Source: Cryptomeria japonica
Taxonomy: Eukaryota > Streptophyta > Pinopsida > Cupressales > Cupressaceae
Length of the DNA stretch: 64,000 nt
Direction: 5' to 3'
Assembly (NCBI RefSeq): GCF_030272615.1
Contig: NC_081415.1
Location: forward strand, 597,683,335-597,747,334
The notes under the pieces were generated by a model that made no database searches, had not been told where the DNA came from, and saw only the letters and a program-made list of their open reading frames with translations. How positions within the stretch are numbered: position 1 is the stretch's first letter; the number at the start of each line of letters is the position of its first letter. Positions 22,013-34,649 of this stretch are shown here, one piece after another. The translations under genes were made by a program, and so were the position numbers.

Positions 22013-25000
22013 ACAAACTAGAAAAATAACTAATTTGAAAAGAGAAATACTTGAACCACCAAGGGACATCAAAACATGATTTTTGAGACAATAATAAGAG
22101 GTTCCAAGCTACAAAAAGGACAAGAATTTGAGGGAATCCTCAATTTTGAATTTACTCAGAATTGAGGATAACAATAAAAAGGCCTTTTCTCTGTCATTTC
22201 TTCATCTACAACTCAATTCTACATCTATTGTGCAATTTTTTTCTTAGAGCCTTTTTGTCAACATTTTATCATCTCTCTTGCATTCATCAATCAATCACTC
22301 TCCATTTATTTATGTCATTTTGTGTTAGTGCTTAATGTTGAGAGAAAATACAACAAATTCACAAGATCATGAACGATAGGAGAACAATGGAATCAAGTTT
22401 GTCAATTGTGTGAGGTATAATATTGTTTATTTTGTTTGAGCTTCATCGTTGTTGTTTAATGATTTTGTAGATTATTGACTTGTGGTTGGAATAATTAGGG
22501 ATTTACAATAGGTTCAAAATTCAACATACACATAGACATATAGACCAAAAAAAATATATCTTTTAAGTTAACTTACATGGTTGTTGAAGCTATTTTAATA
22601 ATAAATATTAAATTGTGATATAAAAAATAATTATATTAACTTGTTTTATAAGAAATGATAAAACGTTAGATAAAAATTTAAGACAAACTAGGGTCATGTT
22701 GTGTATCTTAATATTATGAAGCACAAAAAAGTAATAACTTAAGTAACCTAAGTAACTAGGTGTTAACGAGTCCTAAAGTGAAACTAGGTAAGTAATATAT
22801 CACGTTCTACTAACAACTGAAACATATATAGTTCTTTAAAACTTTATCGTATACCCAATTGTCACCTCCACTTGTGTTTAAGAGGTAAAGGCTCCCAAAA
22901 TGAAAAACTCCAGATAAGCTCCTCAAATATTGTAGCACACAAATCCTTTGTGCAAGGTTTCCTTCGTTCATAGATCAACAAACAATGCACACAAATCCTT
23001 TTTTTTTTTTCTAATTTCTTTCTAACGATGTTAAAATTATTGTGTTATCCCTATGATTAAACCATATGTTTATTTAGCCACTAGTAATAGAAACTATATA
23101 AAAAATAAAAGATTCCAATCATGTGGTGAGGACTGTCTAATGTTAACCAATTGTACTATAATTATAATATTGTAATTAATGTTTTTGAGTTCATTTTTGT
23201 TGATTTCAATTTGTCCTCGTACATTTTCTTATGTCCCACAAGGAGGTCTAAGAAAAAATAAAAGAGTTCCATAAAAATTAGGTCCCTTTTTTTAAGTAGG
23301 AATTCCTTCTACATAGTTTGATGATTTTTTTATTGAATCAATGCAAAAATATATGAGAAAGGAAGTTCATAGATTGGCAAGAGAATAAAGATGAGACATC
23401 AGTCAGAGCTACCAATCATATAACAAAAATTACGATGAATTTGCCCTGTAGTTAAAATATGACAAGAAAAATAAGTTTTCATCATGTTGACAAAAGGAGT
23501 GTTTGATAGATTAGATCACATATTATAATCTATCCCCGATCGACAAATTTGTAATGAAATAATTTCTAGGTTGAAATATAAGCATCAACTTCTATTGAAG
23601 ACCTCCAAATTTGTCCATTCAAATTCCTCCACTTCCTTTCACTAAACTTACACTTCCAATACTTGTTCAATTTGGGTTCCTCCACTCCCTTCCACTAAAC
23701 TAATTGGACTTTGTTTGTTTATTTGCATCAATGTTTCGAATAACACTCTATGATCATCATTCGGATGATAGAAAACTGTGAACTACTTTCTTAAAACAAT
23801 AAAAGAAATGTCTAGGAAAGACACTAGCAAAGGACAAACCATTATATTACACCTACCTATTCCACCATATAAAAGAATTTCCAAAATTATCCTTCCAACA
23901 TAAGAACCTACTAATAAGCCACCAAACCTTCCATATGGATTGAATGGAACATAAAGATTTTACATGAAAAAAAAAGGAGCAAAATTTTATCAATCGATCT
24001 AACATTATTAGCAATTACTATCCAATTTTTCATACCCTTTTTAGATATTAAAGACGAAAATAAAAATCCTGATTTGAATTTTACTAAATAGAAATTAACA
24101 TTTTTCAAACACTTAATTTTTAATAATATTAAAACTAATAAAAACAAATTTAATTTTAATTTATATTAAATACATAAAAACTTTACCTCCTCAACCTCGT
24201 GCACAACATGGTAGCATAGAATCATCTTAAGTCTACTTTACAAACGCACATGGAATTCGTCACTCAAATTAGGGCATTAGGAGAAATGATGTTAGAATTG
24301 AGCTCAACCTTTAATTTTTTAATTTAAAAAAAAAAATGTTATTACATAAAAAATTGCAAATGTTATCATACAGTTATCATACATGTTCGCATAACTATAT
24401 ACTATATTTTCTACAGACCAAAAAAGTGGTAAGATCACCTTTTGATCCCATCTTTACTCACATGCCTTAAAATTGCAACCAGAAATCCAAACTAAAAATC
24501 ACCAAAATTTATTTAAGCCTTTCAAAGATGAACTTCCAAAATAATCTTTTCATGGTGTATACTCCTTTATTTTACAATACCATATCTTCTTATATAAAGG
24601 TATGTGACTTCTAATAAAAAGATATGTATTAGTCACGAAACCAACAAAATTCAGACCATTCACTATTTAGGCAAAACTAAATATGTGACCTCATTCAATA
24701 GACATTATTCAGAGTTTTATCAGACCTTCTTGATTAACTATTACTACTGATAACTTACGCTTTAAATTGCAAGAAATAATGTTAACAAGAAACCAAAAAT
24801 CTGTTATGAACAATTTTCAAATAAAACTGTTACACCAAGTAGACATGGCAAATACATTTGGTGGAGATGTCGGTTCATCAGAAAGAGTGAACTGGGGAAA
24901 TCATATGCCCATACAGACAAAACCTTGGGCTACCTGATGGAAAATAGCATCAGTACGTTAAAAACCCTAACGAAACAGAGAAATTTCATTCCTTTACAAG

Positions 25001-25061
25001 CAGACCTTTACAGAGCTAAAAACATCTCAACAACAGAAAGAAATAACAGAGAGCCGAGTGA
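22013..25061. other. AT-rich intergenic DNA, no gene seen
   Basis: No open frame with coding character was found and no LTR boundary is seen. The stretch holds homopolymer A/T runs. The last 180 bases (about 24880-25061) are probably the 3' untranslated region of the minus-strand gene that follows, by position. Confidence 0.5.
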
Positions 25062-25457
25062 TTAAAAGGCAGGGTTGGGATGTTTTAGGGTTTGAACGAT
25101 CTCAACCCTAGCGACCCCCTGCGGAGCAGCAGGGGCTTTGGCCGCTTCAACAAACCCCCTCTCTCCTTCTTCCTGCGCTTCGTCGATGTAATTGGGATCG
25201 CCCTCGTCTAAAGCATCGGGAGGAAGATCAACAATGCCATCGGGATTAGGGCCCTCCCATGTGTACTTTCCGCCATGGCCTTTCTTTGAAGGAAGCCCTA
25301 GGTATCCCTTCGAAGAGTGCCGATCCAGCCGCTCCACTCCTCTCTGTACATTCTTCTGTCTCTGGTATTCTTGCAGGTGAGGCCGCGGATTAATATCCAC
25401 CAAATCCCCGTCCTCCTTCGTCTTCGCCTTTGGGACTTGCCTTCCGCTCATTTTCAC
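25062..25457 (-). CDS. Small conserved-looking plant protein, function unknown
   Basis: This is an uninterrupted frame of 131 codons, clearly richer in GC than the flanks. The start could be codon 1 or the Met at codon 3 (MKMSGRQ); the second seems more natural. The protein is hydrophilic: a basic N-terminal half (residues 1-60, with QEYQRQKNVQRG), a Gly/Lys motif GHGGKYTWEGP at about 61-71, then an acidic stretch LDEGDPNYIDEAQEEGE (about 84-100) and an Ala/Pro-rich tail. No signal peptide, membrane segment or catalytic motif is seen, and it is likely soluble and partly disordered. I do not recognise a named family. A splice-acceptor-like TGGTGCAG lies just upstream of the start, so a 5' untranslated exon is likely. 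It is the only intact host-type gene in the window. Confidence 0.65.
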   Translation of the reverse strand: MKMSGRQVPKAKTKEDGDLVDINPRPHLQEYQRQKNVQRGVERLDRHSSKGYLGLPSKKGHGGKYTWEGPNPDGIVDLPPDALDEGDPNYIDEAQEEGERGFVEAAKAPAAPQGVARVEIVQTLKHPNPAF

Positions 25458-25743
25458 TGCACCAGATGCTTCGCCTCAAACTAACAAATAAACACGCTAG
25501 GTATGCAAATTGTATTGGTAGATCGGTCAAATAAATCGAAACAGATAACAAAGTAAACGTATTTATGGTAGAAGATAGAGATCTAGATCATTCCAACGCG
25601 CCGCGGCAGAGTGCTCTGTATCTGCTCCACGTCCCCCGAATCTTCTCGAATTGGTGGTAATCGAGAGAACTAGTCTTGGGGAGTCCACTCACCACCGTCT
25701 TAGTTGCCGTGAGGTGGACGGCTTCCCAGCCCCTGCCATCTTA
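25458..25743 (-). other. 5' region of the small gene; possible upstream exon
   Basis: GC-rich DNA (25580-25740), unlike the surrounding AT-rich sequence, lies upstream of the minus-strand gene. It has donor-like GGTGAGT near 25690. A 51-codon frame without Met (25740-25588, minus; part reads HQFEKIRGTWSRYRA) is also open here. It may be a leader exon with promoter, or a remnant exon of another gene. Confidence 0.3.
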
Positions 25744-27819
25744 TACATGAAAAAAAAAAATTTGTATGTCGGTGTAACCTCGATTATTGAAGACAATTAT
25801 GTTGGGAAGAGGATCTAGTAGTTGAACGTATTATAAGTGTTGTGATAGTAATTGTTGATTTAATACTCATACTTGTTGATTTAATGTCTTATTTTTATTT
25901 TGTTTTGACAATATTGCATCAATAGTTGTGACTTTAAAGTTGTTATTGCTATGATGAATATCCATAATTGAATGAAATGTATCTTTAGTTGTAAAAAGCA
26001 ACCAATCATGTGATGCCACATCAGCTGCACAAATATTGGGCCCTCTTTTGCATGACTTTTGATCTCACCTTTTTTGGGGGTTGTTTTGGACACCGTGACA
26101 AAAAGCATGCTGATGTGGCATCATATTTGATGATGTGCCCCTGAAATCTTAGTTATAAGTAGGGGACTTGCCAATTAAGCTGTTGTAAAAAAATGGGAAT
26201 GATTTGAAATTTCCACATAGGATTTTGAAAAGCACGAAATTAGGGTGCACAACTACTAGGTCCTCTCCCCTAGCCTTTTGTTATAAACCATAGCCATACC
26301 AAGATCTATTATGACACAACAAATAAACTAGCAGTTGCATGTTTTTTCCATGCAACGGTTAGCCGATAGGAATTTGTCAAACACCAGCCCTAAACTATAG
26401 TTGCGAGATTTAAATTTGGAAGTAAGTCAAACAATCATAGAATAGCAATAAGCTTAAAGACAAATGCTAAAAGCAAATTCCATTTGGATAATTTATTGTT
26501 TGTTTGACAAAATGCCTCAAAGAAATGTGTTCTCATGGAATGGCCCGATTACAAGATATTCACAAAACGGATAAGCCCAAAAGGCTTTAGAAACTTTCAA
26601 ACGACTAAGGGGGGAAATTCATTAGAAGGCAAATAAACTTAGTTTTGAAGAAACACTTTTGTGTGCATTTTAGCACCACAACACTTGTCATGCCTTCACA
26701 CTTACCAGTTGTGTGGTTGCACCTATTATTTTTCAGAGCCATATTTTTAAAATCTAATTTATTCTATTTGACATTTCTTAAAAAACAAAGGAAGGGCGAA
26801 AGTATCCATATTTTCAATAGCTTGAGTCATTATTATAGTTGTTATTTTTCAGATCTATATTTTTAAATCTAAGTTTAGACATTTTAGATATCCATAGTTT
26901 CTACAACTTGAATCACTATTGTAGCTATTATACTATCCAACGTTTGCCAACATCCTCCATGCTTGTGCCAAATGGGAGCTTTGGAACAACAACAATAACT
27001 AAAATATATTTGTACACTAAATTTGACAACAATCACTTACATGGTATTTTGCTCCTTTGAATATAATATTATTTCATATTTGGATTGTGGATTAGATAAA
27101 GATCGACTTTGTAGGCACTAAAAAATGGTCAACGCTTGCAATGTCATACTTTAACATGTTTGTGTTACCTTCTTTTAGATTTTCACATTTTACTCACTCT
27201 TCCTCTATGTTTCATATTTGATCTTTATCATTTGTCAACATCGTCTCATTCTTTTGCTTTCTCTTGCTATTTGATCCTATTCATTTGTTGCAATTTAGGT
27301 CTTATCAATGTCATTCTCAATTGTCATTTAATGAATATGGTTAGCTATCAATGTCATATAGTTGTCATTTTAACCCTAATCAATGTTGATTAGCATCCAC
27401 CTCAATCGATTCCAATCAATTCTCAATGTCATGTTGTCAATCATTATCAATAAATTATCATTTATCAATCATCAATCATTTATCTGAACGTCAATTGTCC
27501 TTGTCATTTCAATCATTATGATCGATCTTGAGAATTGATTTCAATCAATTTTAGTTAATTTTTCAATCATTATATCAATCAATCAGTTCAATTATTAAAT
27601 CCTTATCCTGATCATGTTACTTGTTTCATGGCATCGTCTTGACTTATGTCTCTATCCTAGGGTTAAATAATTCTTTAATTATTAATCCTTTACTAATCTT
27701 TTTTCTTAAGATAAATGAATTTATTCATTTACCCTATGTCTTGTGGCACAATTAAATATTTTATTTAATTAGCTAATTTCCCTTTTGTGGGCTAATTAAT
27801 AAATGAAAAGTTATTAATT
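25744..27819. other. AT-rich intergenic DNA left of element D
   Basis: No supported gene. From about 27380 it becomes rich in TCAATCA words and then in TAATTAATAAAT, continuous in character with 34070-34649. It probably belongs to an older AT-rich repeat or LTR that D split. Confidence 0.4.
26011..26123. repeat. Short element with 15-bp perfect inverted repeats
   Basis: TGATGCCACATCAGC at 26011-26025 is repeated in inverse at 26109-26123, with 83 bases between. It could be a very short MITE remnant or a hairpin. Confidence 0.5.
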
Positions 27820-28680
27820 GTTAATGCATTAATAGCCTCTGCAAGATATGACTCTCCTAACTCAGTAATCTCCTATATTCTGTTTACTCATTTCATGCTT
27901 ATCAGACTATAATATTGGTCACAATTATGATATTGACATTGGATTAGATTGACGACATGCTTAACTATGTTAAGCGTCAATCTATAAAGCTATCCGAGCT
28001 ATTAACACGATAGCATATTAATGTCGATTCATATCGGCATTAATATGCTATCGGGGTATTAACCCAATAGCATATTAATGTCGATTCATATCGGCATTAA
28101 TATGCTATCGAGGTATTAACCCGATAGCATATAATGCTAACAATTATTGTTTATGTTAATCCATATGCTTTGATACCGATTCATAATCGGGTATGTTTTA
28201 TATATCTGCAACAATTAACAAAAGACATGTGATATCGATCAGATATGTTTAAGCACTATTATCATTATCATATCGATCGATATAATTAAAGCACTATTAT
28301 CATCAGCGATGATACCGATTCATTATCGGGCATGTTATAAATGTTGTTATCATTAAAGATACCGATGCATTATCAGGTATGAATGAAGCACCGTTTAGTT
28401 ATGAATTGGGTGTTGTTAGTAGGGGTCATGACCAAGTGACATCTTGGTCGGACATGTCTAAAAGACATGTCCAATCAAGGTGCCACTTGATCATGGCCAC
28501 CCTACTATTTATACATCATTCCAATCAAAGGAGATGACATTGAAATCGATACATGTTCATTCTCCTTACCTGTAGTAAAAGAAAGACAACAATATTAGTG
28601 TCATTGACATAATATCAAATTGAAATACACCATCCTGCATATAACTTGTCCATTAAATTGGAAATTACAATACATTTACA
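27820..28680 (+). repeat. Element D 5' LTR
   Basis: This 861-bp LTR has two 44-bp class palindromes (28009-28052 and about 28066-28109), the 87-bp hairpin at 28419-28505 and a TATA-like TATTTATACATC right after it. It is longer than the 3' LTR by one 57-bp palindrome-containing unit. Confidence 0.95.
28419..28505. promoter_or_regulatory. Long hairpin upstream of the element D TATA box
   Basis: Arms of about 41 bp pair with few mismatches around a short AA loop (GGACATGTCT...AGACATGTCC at the centre, GTAGGG...CCCTAC at the ends). TATTTATAC follows within a few bases. The same structure is at 33808-33894 in the 3' LTR. The position suggests a promoter or chromatin role, which is inference. Confidence 0.6.
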
Positions 28681-28692
28681 TGGTATCAGAGC
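28681..28692 (+). other. Element D primer binding site
   Basis: TGGTATCAGAGC abuts the LTR with no spacer and is complementary to initiator tRNA-Met. Confidence 0.93.
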
Positions 28693-28774
28693 CAAGTTGA
28701 TCGAACTTGAGGCTATTTAATTTTGTGAAACAAATTTAAAGAACAAGGTTATATACTACATCACATTTCTTCAA

Positions 28775-29654
28775 ATGGCCAGTGCTATCAGATTCGAAGA
28801 CAGACTCGGAGGTGGCGATGATTTTTCAGCCTAGAAATTTAGAATTCAAATGATCTTAAAGGAGAACAAAGTGGATTTGTTTGTTCAAACTAAAAATGAT
28901 CAACCCGAAAATGAACCTGACAAAACAACATGGATTGAAGGAAATGAAAAGGTAATAAAAATAATAGTTGATGGGGTGAGAAACAACATAATGCCCATCA
29001 TAAGAAAACATCAAATAGGGCCTATAAAATGTTCAAAGCTCTTGAAAGCACATTTGAGATATCAAATGCAAGTCGAACTCTAGCACTAAAACGAGAAATA
29101 AATCATATCACCATGAACAAAGGGGAGACAATCAACGCCTACTTTATGCGGATATCAGTTCTAAAAGATGAACTTGCAACTCTGGACTACGAGATCCAAA
29201 GCAAAGAGCTAACACTCATTGCTTTAGATGGGTTGCCCAGTGGATGGAGCACATTCGTCCAAGGCATCAGTGCAAGGTCTAAATATCCCAAATTTGAAAG
29301 ATTAAGGGATGACTGTCTCCAAGAGGAATCAAGATTGAACAAAATAGGAATGAAACACAAGAATATAGATGAAGACCTGCAGGTTCTAAACACCAACTCC
29401 ACCAAGCAAAACAAGAAAGGCAGTTTAGAAAGAGAAAAGGTTGTCAAGGCAAGAACACTTCAAAGAAGGACTTATCTCACATTCAATGTTACAGATGTGA
29501 TAAGTTCGGACACTTCGTTGCAAAATGCCCAGAAAGAACCAAGAAACATGCTACATTTGTCAAAGCAGGGAAGACTAAAGGGGAAGATGACTCCAGGAAA
29601 TATGTATTCTACTCAGCACTCACAAGTCAAGCTTCTAACAAAATCAACTCATGG
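28775..29654 (+). pseudogene. Element D gag
   Basis: The gag starts at ATG 28775 (MASAIRFEDRL). It has a stop where Trp is expected near 28832, a frameshift near 29030-29080, a long central helical part (29029-29440) and another frameshift before a CCHC knuckle near 29487-29528 (CYRCDKFGHFVAKC). It is typical Copia gag in order and size. Confidence 0.85.
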
Positions 29655-32600
29655 GTGATTGACAGTGGCTCATCCAGGCACATCATTGGGTTTAGAGAAG
29701 CACTTGATTCCATGACATAGGAGAGTGATGAGGACGTAACCATCGGAGATGACTCCACATATCCAATCAGAGGAGTAGGAACCTGCACCATCAAATTGAA
29801 GACAAACATAACCTTACAACTTGAAGGAGTACTATATGTCCTCAGCATCAAAAGAAACCTAGTTTCTATATCAGCACTGGAAGATAAAGGATACAGAGTG
29901 ACGTTCATGGACAACAAAGTATTGGCCTGGCCAAAGAACTCCTCCATCAAGAAGGCAAAGACCATTGGATAGAGACAGGGCTATTTGTATGAGTTGTGCA
30001 TGAAAACCAATCTAGCTCTAATCCATGAAGCCACTAATGCAAATGAAGTTTGGCATAGAAGATTAGGCCATTTGAATTTTAGGGCTTTATCTTCAATGGG
30101 AAACCTTGTCACAGGTCTACCCAAATTAAAGCAAGATCATTTAGCGGCATGCAAAGGATGTGCCCTAGGTAAGAATACCAAAGGTGCATTCCAAAATAGT
30201 ACTAGGAAAACTAGCAAAATTCTAGAATTAATTCATTCTGATGTATGTGGACCTATGTCCGTATCCTCTCTAGGGGGATTTTTGTATTATGTAATATTTG
30301 TTGATGACTACTCTAGGAAGACTTGGATCTACTTTTTGAAAAGTAAAGAATCAGAAGAGATCCTCTCTAGGTTTAAAGAATTTAAATCACTAACTGAAAA
30401 CCACTCAGGAAACAAAATTAAAACCCTAAGAACCGACAATGGGGGGGAATACACATCAGATTCATTCAAAGAATTTTGTAGAGATAATGGGATTAAGAGG
30501 GAGCTTACTATACCTTATAGCCCCCAACAAAATGGGGTAGTGGAAAGGAAAAATAGGACTATAGTTGAAGCTGCCAAAGCCATGATACTAGATCAAAACC
30601 TTAACACTAATCTCTAGGCTGAAGCTTCCAGCACCGTTGTGTATATACAGAACAGGTGCCCTCACTCCCATCTTGAGGACAAAACTCCTGAGGAAGTATT
30701 CACTAAGATTAAACCTGATATTAGTCACCTTATATTGGGATGTCCTGTCTATATCCATATACCTAAAGAAAAGAGACTAAAACTAGAACCTTCTAGAAAA
30801 AGAGGATTGCTTGTAGGATATAGTGAAACCTCCAAAGCCTACAGAATCTATGTACCTAGTCAAAGAAATATTGAACTAAGTAGGGATGTAATATTTGAAG
30901 AAGACTTGGCTTTCAGAAGAGTCTAGAACTTCATAGAACTTGAAATCTGTGTACCTACCTCTAACTTAGATGAAAATCCTGCCCCTGAGTTTCAGAGGGA
31001 GAATCTAGATGAAACTGAAAATGAAAATGAAAACACACCTAGAAATCTCAAGAAAAGACCACTATGGGCCACCAAAACTATAGAAGAAGCTCAGAGGTTT
31101 GCTGCTCCTTCTGGAACCTTCAGAGAAAGCAAAAGACCTAATAAATTTACTAGCTATGTTGCTCTTATGAATGACCTATCTAAAAATGAACCTGACAATG
31201 TAACAAATGCCCTTAAACATCAAGTATGGAAGGATGCTATGTCTGAAGAGTATCAATCCATAATGAAAAATGATGTATGGGAAATTGTCCCTAGACCAAC
31301 TAAGAAGTCTTTTGTTTCTTCTAAATGGCTCTTCAAGATCAAACATGCAGTAGATGGTAGCATTGAAAAATATAAAACAAGATTTGTAGCCAGAGGTTTT
31401 TCTCAAAAGGAAGGGATAGACTATGAAGAAACATTTGCTCCTGTAGCCATCTATACCTCAGTAAGAGTTGTACTAGCCATTACAACAACAAAGGGATGGA
31501 AGGTACATCAAATGGATGTAAAGACAACTTTTCTTAATGGAGAGATATCTGAAGAAGTATACCTAGAGCAACCTGAAGGGTTTGAGATCCATCATGCAGA
31601 ATCTTATGTGTGCAGACTCAAGAAAGCTCTATATGGGCTCAAACAGGCTCCCAGGGCCTGGTATGAAAGAATTGACACATATCTATCAACACTAGGCTTC
31701 TCTAAAAATGAATCAGATCCTAATCTCTACTGCAAACAGAATAAAGGTGATATGCTAATAATGATTTTATATGTTGATGATTTATTAATCACAGGAGAGG
31801 ATCATCTTATAGATCAATGCAAGAAAGAGCTATCCAAAGAATTTGATATGAAGGACTTGGGATTCCTTCATTATTTCTTAGGGTTGGAAGTATGGCAGAA
31901 TCCTGACAATATTGTGCTAAACCAAGGCAAGTATACATTAGATATCCTGAAGAGATTTGGAATGCTCAACTGTAGACCTATGACCGCTCCAATGGAAACC
32001 AATCTTCATAAACTTAAAGAAGCAGCAGCAGAATCACCTTCTACTGACCCCACTCTATACAGGCAAATGATTGGGTCTCTTATGTATCTAGTAAACACAA
32101 GACCAGATATCTGCTATGCAGTAAATGCCTTGAGTCAGTTTATGTGTGAGCCAAAAGAGATACACCTGGTAGTAGTAAAACACATTATGAGATATTTACA
32201 AGGCATCGTAAACCTTGGTCTCAAGTATAAGAAAATTGATCTTAATCTACACGGATTCTCAGATTCAGATTGGGCTGGAAGTGTGACTGATCGGAAAAGC
32301 ACCTCTGGGTGCTACTTCAGTTTAGGATCAGCCATGATATCCTAGATCAGCAGAAAGCAGTCTTCTGTAGCGCAAAGTTCCACCGAGGCTAAATACATTG
32401 CAGCCTCCATGGCTGCCCGAGAAGCAGTGTGGCTTAGAAAGTTGCTTGTGGGATTGTTTGGCAATCCGATGAAACCTACTATCATCTATTGTGACAATCA
32501 AAGTTGCATAAAACTTTCAGTGAATCCAGTGTTCCATGATAGATCCAAACATATTGAGATCCCATACCATTATGTGTGAGACATGGTAGACAAAAATGTG

Positions 32601-32726
32601 ATCAAATTAGAATATGTTAGTATAGGAGATCAGACTGCAGACATTCTGACCAAACCACTTTCTAGAGTGAAGGTTGATCACTTCAGAAAGGGTTTAGGTA
32701 TGATAGAAAGGAAATCTGCTTTGTAA
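29655..32726 (+). pseudogene. Element D pol (protease, integrase, RT, RNase H)
   Basis: The protease has WVIDSGSSRHI at 29655. The integrase has a zinc-binding region with HRRLGHLNFRAL (30055) and core D-D-E motifs VDDYSRKTW, RTDNGGEY and QQNGVVERKNRT, all three acidic residues present. RT (31167-32250) has LYGLKQAPRAWY and the YVDD site; RNase H has YCDNQSC and ILTKPLSRVKVDHFR, ending at 32726. Stops occur near 29718, 29970, 30615, 30924, 32343 and 32577. The last looks like CGA to TGA, while those at 30615 and 32343 look like TGG to TAG. The long RT frame (392 codons) is intact. Confidence 0.93.
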
Positions 32727-33264
32727 ATAAAATGTTGAAAATGTAAACTTCTTTTGTCATGTTAGGACATTCTGGGTTTTACCCCCTGTGCTCATATCTA
32801 AGAGGTGACAATCTCTCAGAATATGAACACTTGTATGCAGACATCATAAGGTGACGATCTTATGATTCTCAAACCAGTTATCATGTTGGATCTCTGGTAT
32901 GTCATAGATGTGCTATGATGTTGTTGTGATAAAACATTTGTATGAAATGTTTGTGCACATATCACAACCTGGATAAGATGAGAATTTAACCATCCTCATA
33001 TGTTTATCCTCAGTATTGCGTGTTTAGGCAATACTGATATCACGTGTTTAGGTGATATCTTGTCATAATAAAATGATGAATCTATTATATCACATAGATT
33101 GTTGGTACCCTATGTCACATACTTAGGATAATGTTTTATGTTTGTATCCTATGTTCTGATGGTACTTCATATTATATGTATAGATGATATATATTCTTGG
33201 AGATTGACATTTTGAAAAAGAAATGTGATGCAGGTTACCTTATCTTCCAAAAGCTAAGAGCGAG
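32727..33264 (+). other. Element D 3' spacer
   Basis: Non-coding, with short imperfect repeats such as CATATCTAAGAGGTGACAAT and CATCATAAGGTGACGATC. The polypurine tract before the LTR is weak (AAGCTAAGAGCGAG). Confidence 0.6.
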
Positions 33265-34069
33265 TGTTAATGCATTAGTAGCCTCTGCAAGATAAGACTC
33301 TCCTAACTCAGTAATCTCCTATATTATGTTTACTCATTTCATGCTTATCAAACTATAATATTGGTCACAATTATGATATTAACATTGGATTAGATTGATG
33401 ACATGCTTAACTATGTTAAGCATCAATCTATAAAGCTATTCGGGCTATTAACCTGATAGCATATTAATGTCGATTCATATCGGCATTAATATGCTATCGG
33501 GGTATTAACCCGATAGCATATAATGCTAACAATTATTGTTTATGTTAATCCATATGCTTTGATACCGATTCATAATCGGGTATGTTTTATATTTCTGCAA
33601 TAGTTAACAAAAGACATGTGATATCGATCGGATATGTTTAAGCACTATTATCATTAACATATCGATCGATATAATTAAAGCACTATTATCATCAGCGATG
33701 ATATCGATTCATTATCGGGCATGTTATAAACGTTGTTATCATTAAAGATACCGATGAATTATTGGGTATGATTGAAGCACCGTTTACTTATGAATTGGGT
33801 GTTGTTAGTAGGGGTCACGACCAAGTGACATCTTGGTCGGACATGTCTAAAAGACATGTCCGATCAAGGTGCCACTTGATCGTGGCCACCCTACTATTTA
33901 TACATCATTCCAATCAAAGGAGATGACATTGAAATTGATACATGTTCATTCTCCTTACCTGTAGTAAAAGAAAGACAACAATATTAGTGTCATTGACATA
34001 ATATCAAATTGAAATACACCATCCTGCATATAACTTGTCCATTAAATTGGAAATTACAATACATTTACA
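33265..34069 (+). repeat. Element D 3' LTR
   Basis: This 805-bp LTR matches the 5' LTR. It has one palindrome unit instead of two and a hairpin at 33808-33894. It ends TTTACA, followed by TTAAT. Confidence 0.95.
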
Positions 34070-34649
34070 TTAATTATCCCCACATTTCTTTCCCTATTTT
34101 TTCTCCTAATTTTGTCATAATTTGTCATCCCTAATTTTCCTATAATTTTTCCCACCATTTTCTCCTCTAATTTGTCTCCACTAATTCCTCAAATCATGAG
34201 GCTATTTTTGCTCAAATTTGTCACAATTCAATAAGTGACTTTTGAGGCCACTTTGTCATAATTTGGAAGCATAAATCTCTCTTCAGTTTGTCATAAATTA
34301 TGTCATAATCATGCCAATTTGTGAATCAATCGCCCTTTTTCAAATTTGGAGATTTTTGCCTATAAATTGTCTTCATTTCTTCATCATTTCTAACCACAAT
34401 TCGAGTATACTTATGCTATCACTTTCAAATTCATCCTTTGCAACCATCTTGCTTTCATTTGCACTTGAATTTGTGGGTGACGGAGGTCAATGTTGGCAAC
34501 ATCTGCATTTTGGTTTGCACTTTCTTTTTATGTTTTGTCTTTCATTCTTCTATTGATTGAATTGGGAGTTTTCATCATATCTAATTAGGTTTGTGGTTGC
34601 CTAATTATGTGCTTTTGATGCTTTTTCTCAAATTCCTAGTTACAAATTT
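34070..34649. other. Sequence between elements D and F, LTR-like
   Basis: AT-rich, with repeated TTTGTCATAATTTG words and CTATAAATTG near 34360. The look is that of a Gypsy LTR promoter region, continued from 27380-27819 across D. No partner LTR is seen, so it is only a guess. Confidence 0.35.

Larger units (their letters stand above)
27820..34069 (+). mobile_element. Element D: Copia LTR retrotransposon
   Basis: It is bounded by TGTTAATG and TTTACA and flanked by the identical 5-bp duplication TTAAT (27815-27819 and 34070-34074). Order: 5' LTR, adjoining tRNA-Met primer site, gag, pol, a 540-bp 3' spacer and 3' LTR. The total of 6.25 kb is a normal Copia size with no nested insertion. The LTRs are very similar apart from one 57-bp unit duplicated in the 5' copy, so it is younger than A. 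Several stops still break gag and pol. Confidence 0.95.

Noticed and set aside
27136-27393. 85-codon plus-strand ORF with hydrophobic stretches
   Set aside because: AT-rich pyrimidine-biased DNA with TCAATCA words; composition explains it.
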